In this document: piece by piece, positions 6,756-9,372 of the stretch | Layout: each line of letters opens with the position of its first letter | Numbering within the stretch: the first letter of the stretch is position 1 | DNA from: an uncultured Mucilaginibacter sp. | GTDB taxonomy: Bacteria; Bacteroidota; Bacteroidia; Sphingobacteriales; Sphingobacteriaceae | Length of the DNA stretch: 9,372 bases | Assembly (NCBI RefSeq): GCF_946481715.1 | Contig: NZ_CAMLOV010000200.1 | Span: 1 to 9,372, forward strand | Direction: 5' to 3' | Translations under genes and position numbers: made by a program | The notes under the pieces: model-generated | Seen by the model: the letters and a program-made list of their open reading frames with translations, nothing else | What the model was told of the DNA's origin: nothing | The model's database searches: none

Positions 6756-7235
6756 CTATTTCTGCGCCAGCAAACATATCTTGTGCAGCGATACGCACGA
6801 GCAGCACAATCCGGCAAAAACAATTGCGGTACGCAGCCAGTTCATGGTAGCCCATTGCGACACTGTTTGCTTTAGCAGATCTACATCAGTTAGCCGGGCG
6901 GTTTTAAACATGATATCGTTACGCGGGTAAAAATAGGCAAATGTAAAAGCGTCTGCAACGATGTATAAAACAAAGGCAGCGCCTAAACTCAGCCTGATAG
7001 AAGGCGATGCCTTCCAGAAAAGGATGAGCACCAGTAAGCCCAATAGCTGGTTAACTGGCGAAAATATCCGGAAGAAATTGCCCGGGCTTACCGCCTTAAA
7101 GTAGTCCCGCGCCGCAGCGATGGAGTGGGGGACATCGCTTCCCCAGCTTCGTGCGTCCACCAAAGAAGTGTAAATGTTTGTAAATAGCAAGCCGCTGGCT
7201 ATGCCAATAGATGCGAATAAAAATATTGTTTTCAT
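6756..7235 (-). CDS. Small four-helix membrane protein, DUF1772-like
   Basis: A 159-residue inner-membrane protein with hydrophobic segments at about 3-20, 61-75, 82-102 and 134-151. The pattern around FYPRNDIMF (102-110) and the later QWATMNWLRTAIVF (127-140) resembles the DUF1772 (anthrone oxygenase-like) family, whose members share P-x-N and W-x(3)-N-x-x-R-T type motifs. I call the family only tentatively, and the fold and function are unproven. The frame is open upstream to 7268, but the ATG at 7235 begins the first membrane helix (MKTIFLFASIG) and follows an A-rich leader with nine A, so the 11 upstream residues are discarded. It lies 48 bases downstream of the AraC-family gene on the same strand, so the regulator and this protein are probably co-transcribed. 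No terminator is visible after its stop. Confidence 0.72.
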   Translation of the reverse strand: MKTIFLFASIGIASGLLFTNIYTSLVDARSWGSDVPHSIAAARDYFKAVSPGNFFRIFSPVNQLLGLLVLILFWKASPSIRLSLGAAFVLYIVADAFTFAYFYPRNDIMFKTARLTDVDLLKQTVSQWATMNWLRTAIVFAGLCCSCVSLHKICLLAQK

Positions 7236-7283
7236 TTGTTTTTTTTTGCAAAGATGCCGCAGTGGCACCCTGCAAAATTGTAT

Positions 7284-8096
7284 TTAACGGACATCCTGGT
7301 AAAGGTGCCCTTTTACCGGGCTCATATTCCGCTTGTATTCGCCGGGGGTAATGCCGGCGTAACCTTTAAAGGTTTTGTTGAAGTGAGATTGGTCGGAAAA
7401 TCGGGTTTGGTAGGCTATCTCTGTAAGCGAAAGGTTAGCATCATCATGCATCAACCCAATAGCCTTCAGGTATTTTTTATACAGCAGCATTTCTTCGGTA
7501 TTCATTCCGGTAGCCTCTAGTATTTTCCGCTGCAGCTGCCGCGGCGAATAGCACAATGATGAAGCCAGGGCGTTTACCGATAAATCGTTTTGATTAGTGG
7601 CGTACAGGAAGTGGTTGATCATTTGCTCGCGGGGCTGCCAACCGGTAAGGTGTTTATTAAGCCAGCCAAGGAAAGCCGCAACCCTTGCATCAAAGCTATC
7701 CTGCTCTGCTAAATGGTGCCAAAGCGAACTATAAACGGAGTTGATAAGGCCAAGGTCCACCGTTAAATTGGCAAACTCGCCCGCCGGGGTTTTAAATATA
7801 TGTTTTACCGCTAAAGGTTGAAACATAACGCCAAAAAATACCTGCCGTTGCGGAAGCTGGATATTGATAGGTTTAGTATTAAACCCATTTATAAAGCAGT
7901 TACCCAAATATTGCTGCCTGTTCCCGAATTGAGCCGGTATGGGCAGGCTATCGCTAAAATTGAAGATAGCCTCTACCACGCCATTGGGGATAATACACTC
8001 CTTTTTAAATTGATGCAGCGGATGTTCTACCTGCCAAATGGAGTGTATCACTTGTTTAAAACAAGACTCGGTTGGTGTGTAGAAATTGGCAGTCAA
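7284..8096 (-). CDS. AraC-family transcriptional regulator (DUF6597-like N-terminus), TTG start
   Basis: A 270-residue cytoplasmic DNA-binding protein. Residues about 1-150 resemble the N-terminal domain found in many Bacteroidota AraC regulators (DUF6597-type: the IWQVEHP opening, the IIPNGVVEAIFNF strand at 35-47, and the FFGVMFQPLAVKHIF segment at 87-101). The C-terminal AraC/XylS domain covers about 155-256. Its first helix-turn-helix is LSVNALASSLCYSPRQLQRK (172-191) and its second TEIAYQTRFSDQSHFNKTFK (225-244), followed by GITPGEYKR (248-256). The codon at 8096 is TTG. No ATG occurs in frame near it, and the next Met (residue 91) is inside the conserved domain, so TTG is the most reasonable start; a frameshift from an upstream start cannot be excluded. 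Downstream 48 bases lies the DUF1772-like membrane protein. The effector is unknown. Confidence 0.85.
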   Translation of the reverse strand: MTANFYTPTESCFKQVIHSIWQVEHPLHQFKKECIIPNGVVEAIFNFSDSLPIPAQFGNRQQYLGNCFINGFNTKPINIQLPQRQVFFGVMFQPLAVKHIFKTPAGEFANLTVDLGLINSVYSSLWHHLAEQDSFDARVAAFLGWLNKHLTGWQPREQMINHFLYATNQNDLSVNALASSLCYSPRQLQRKILEATGMNTEEMLLYKKYLKAIGLMHDDANLSLTEIAYQTRFSDQSHFNKTFKGYAGITPGEYKRNMSPVKGHLYQDVR

Positions 8097-8215
8097 TGCT
8101 TTGAGGCTCGAAGATAGCGATTTTGGTTTAGACTGCCCCCAAGCTATTTACGTTACAATAAATTTAAACAGGCAAACTTATGCGCTTAGGAATACGTTTC
8201 GTGAACCAGCACCTC

Positions 8216-8911
8216 CTACTTTATCTTCCTGATATATAACGCCTTCACATCCAGTACTGTATGTTTGTCGCCATGGCAAAGTTGCAAGCCAATGGCCCCG
8301 TCGCTAAATCCTTCTGTATGTACGGTATCAATTGTTTTAACGCCGTTTAACCAAGCGGTAATATGGTGGTCCTTAGCAATGATATAGTAATGGTTCCAAT
8401 CATTTGCCTTTACGAGTTTATCAGCCAGTTCTTTTGGGTATTTTTGAACCATTTCGGCCCTGCGTTCTTCCCAAAGGCATCCCCAGTAGCCCGGCCCCAT
8501 ATCTACCTGGTAGCCCGGTACGTTATCAGTATCGGTAGGGTGTATGCGTATGCAAACCCCCGAGTTTGCATCGCGGCCGGTCATCCTAACAATCGCATTT
8601 AATTCGAAGTTGGCATAGGTAGTTTTGGTGTAAGCATACATATGCCGCTCGCCACCGTTATAATCACCATGCAAAATGCCATTATCCAAAGTCCAGTAAG
8701 GTTTTGTAGCCACCCAGTCGTTTAACGAACCAATCAGGTTAACCCAACCTGTCCCAACGGGTTTATCGTCAACAAATTTGCCTTTATCCGGCAAAGTGTA
8801 CACCAACGAAGTTGTGTTAACTCCCGGTAATACGCGCGAACTGCCGCAACCACCTGTTACGAAAACGGAGGCAAATAAAACGAAGTATTTAACTTGTAAT
8901 CTCTTCTTCAT
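8216..8911 (-). CDS. DUF1080 (3-keto-disaccharide hydrolase fold) lipoprotein
   Basis: A 231-residue surface or periplasmic lipoprotein. Residues 1-21 form a lipoprotein signal peptide and FVTGGC places the lipid-bearing cysteine at 22. Residues about 53-231 form the DUF1080/PF06439 concanavalin-like beta sandwich. Its family features are GWVNLIGSLNDW (55-66), YWTLDNGILHG (72-82), YANFELNAIVRM (99-110), DANSGVCIRIHP (114-125), PGYQVDMG (132-139), DWNHYYIIAK (171-180), AWLNG (186-190) and GAIGLQLCHG (205-214). Some members have been shown to cleave 3-keto-glycosides after oxidation of the sugar by a partner dehydrogenase. No such dehydrogenase is in this window, so activity here is inferred from the family only. 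It appears to be a single-gene unit, with no terminator hairpin visible in the 119 bases before the next gene downstream. The upstream region is unusually long. Confidence 0.87.
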   Translation of the reverse strand: MKKRLQVKYFVLFASVFVTGGCGSSRVLPGVNTTSLVYTLPDKGKFVDDKPVGTGWVNLIGSLNDWVATKPYWTLDNGILHGDYNGGERHMYAYTKTTYANFELNAIVRMTGRDANSGVCIRIHPTDTDNVPGYQVDMGPGYWGCLWEERRAEMVQKYPKELADKLVKANDWNHYYIIAKDHHITAWLNGVKTIDTVHTEGFSDGAIGLQLCHGDKHTVLDVKALYIRKIK

Positions 8912-9102
8912 ATAAGATAAAATATATAGTGTTCGTTCTATGTTCCCGCACGGATCTCCGAAGGGCCTGTTATTTTGCCGGCAGAGAGGGCGATTTGTTT
9001 AATACTAAACCGATTTGATAATCAATATGTTAAACGGATGTTATTTCTTACTTACAGAAAACTAAGCACTTTTTTTGTAGGTTAATTGCAAATCTTGTAG
9101 TA

Positions 9103-9110
9103 CAAACATA
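9103..9110 (-). promoter_or_regulatory. Candidate -7 element for the DUF1080 gene
   Basis: The minus strand reads TATGTTTG, an exact match to TAnnTTTG. No TTTG lies at the expected -33 distance (only a TTTT 16 bases upstream), so support is partial. It would give a leader of about 185 bases. Confidence 0.28.
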
Positions 9111-9121
9111 GCGATTATGGA

Positions 9122-9153
9122 TTTGTAAAACCGATTGTTTGTAGCTTATTTTG
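9122..9153 (+). promoter_or_regulatory. Candidate promoter for the possible structured RNA
   Basis: TTTG at 9122-9125, a 20-base spacer, then TTATTTTG at 9146-9153, one base off TAnnTTTG. It would start transcription near 9160, just before the first stem-loop. It is weak alone and noted because of what follows. Confidence 0.28.
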
Positions 9154-9159
9154 CTGATC

Positions 9160-9353
9160 ATCTGTAACGGAAAAGACCGGCTGCGGACCCACATCTGTTC
9201 AGAGTTTTCGCGGCCATTTAATCCGTATTCCTCCGACCTGTTGCCCTTGGTGCCTAACAGGTCAATAGGTCACCACCAGAATGCGATTTGTTGAATATTC
9301 TGGAGGTTCCCGGAAACAAAAAACGCCTTAAATGATGCATTTAAGGCGTTTTT
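9160..9353 (+). ncRNA. Possible structured small RNA, four stem-loops ending in a terminator
   Basis: There is no credible ORF here, but four stems follow each other without overlap. Stem 1 pairs ACGG (9167-9170) with CCGT (9223-9226) and, inside it, GGCTGCG (9179-9185) with CGCGGCC (9209-9215, one G-T pair). Stem 2 pairs GACCTGTT (9235-9242) with AACAGGTC (9256-9263). Stem 3 pairs 9272-9282 with 9297-9307, ten pairs around one A-A mismatch (core CCAGAAT/ATTCTGG). Stem 4 is the terminator at 9319-9353. With the weak promoter at 9122-9153 this would make an RNA of about 195 nt. I do not recognise it as 6S, tmRNA, SRP RNA or RNase P RNA. The strand could be the opposite one, and some stems may be chance. 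Confidence 0.33.
9319..9353. terminator. Strong intrinsic terminator hairpin
   Basis: A perfect 16-bp stem (9319-9334 with 9338-9353) with the three-base loop ATG. The arms are AAAAACGCCTTAAATG and CATTTAAGGCGTTTTT. T-runs follow the GC-containing stem in both directions, so it can stop transcription either way. It ends either the candidate RNA on the plus strand or a minus-strand gene lying beyond the right edge. Confidence 0.88.
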
Positions 9354-9372
9354 GAATCGTTTGATATATAAA

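Larger units (their letters stand above)
8912..9158. other. Gene-free upstream region of the DUF1080 gene
   Basis: No coding region is supported here. It holds two perfect 11-bp palindromes, TTGATAATCAA (9015-9025) and TTGTAGTACAA (9095-9105). The heptamer CGATTTG is also repeated at 8991-8997 and 9011-9017. The second palindrome overlaps a candidate minus-strand -7 element. These may be operator sites for the DUF1080 gene, but short palindromes also occur by chance. Confidence 0.4.

Noticed and set aside
7236..7268. Extra 11 residues on the DUF1772-like protein
   Set aside because: The segment lies over an A-rich leader; the ATG at 7235 begins the first membrane helix.
9297..9318. GGAGGTTCCCGG segment, reminiscent of a tRNA or tmRNA T-arm
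   Set aside because: No matching acceptor stem, anticodon arm or CCA end nearby; it forms part of stem 3 and the spacer before the terminator.

Overview
The window looks like chromosomal DNA of a Bacteroidota member of the Sphingobacteriaceae type (Mucilaginibacter or Pedobacter-like). The grounds are the A/T-rich leaders without clear Shine-Dalgarno sequences, one good TTTG-N19-TAnnTTT-type promoter, secreted carbohydrate enzymes with Bacteroidota-style signal peptides, a DUF1080 lipoprotein and the set of AraC-family regulators. The genus is inferred from protein style and not proven.

Layout, left to right. (1) Positions 1-362, minus strand: the N-terminal part of an exported Gly/Ala-rich protein with a glycine-zipper segment, cut by the window edge. 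A run of ten C lies in its upstream region. (2) 470-1447, minus: a GlxA-type regulator (DJ-1/PfpI domain plus AraC DNA-binding domain). It diverges from a small plus-strand operon (1557-2407) encoding a VOC/PhnB-like protein and a four-helix DoxX-like membrane protein, which ends in a strong bidirectional terminator at 2418-2460. (3) 2479-6598, minus: a two-gene carbohydrate operon. A large exported GH9 glycoside hydrolase comes first. One base after its stop begins an exported AGE-family epimerase (cellobiose/mannobiose 2-epimerase type) with a C-terminal fibronectin III-like domain. (4) 6756-8096, minus: an AraC-family regulator (TTG start) followed by a small four-helix membrane protein resembling DUF1772. 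(5) 8216-8911, minus: a DUF1080 (3-keto-disaccharide hydrolase fold) lipoprotein. (6) 8912-9372: a long gene-free stretch. Its right half carries four consecutive stem-loops, the last a 16-bp terminator, and could encode a small structured RNA of about 195 nt.

Working model (inference): GH9 and the epimerase act together outside the cytoplasm on a beta-1,4-linked glucan or glucomannan. GH9 would release oligosaccharides, and the epimerase would convert the reducing-end sugar between glucose and mannose. The DUF1080 lipoprotein could handle 3-keto-glycosides, but it is a separate transcription unit. The two regulator-linked modules look like small stress or solute-response units. There is no SusC/SusD pair, mobile element, CRISPR array, tRNA or rRNA. 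I see no clearly new multi-gene system. The best leads are the possible structured RNA at the right end and the exported, domain-extended epimerase translated directly after GH9.
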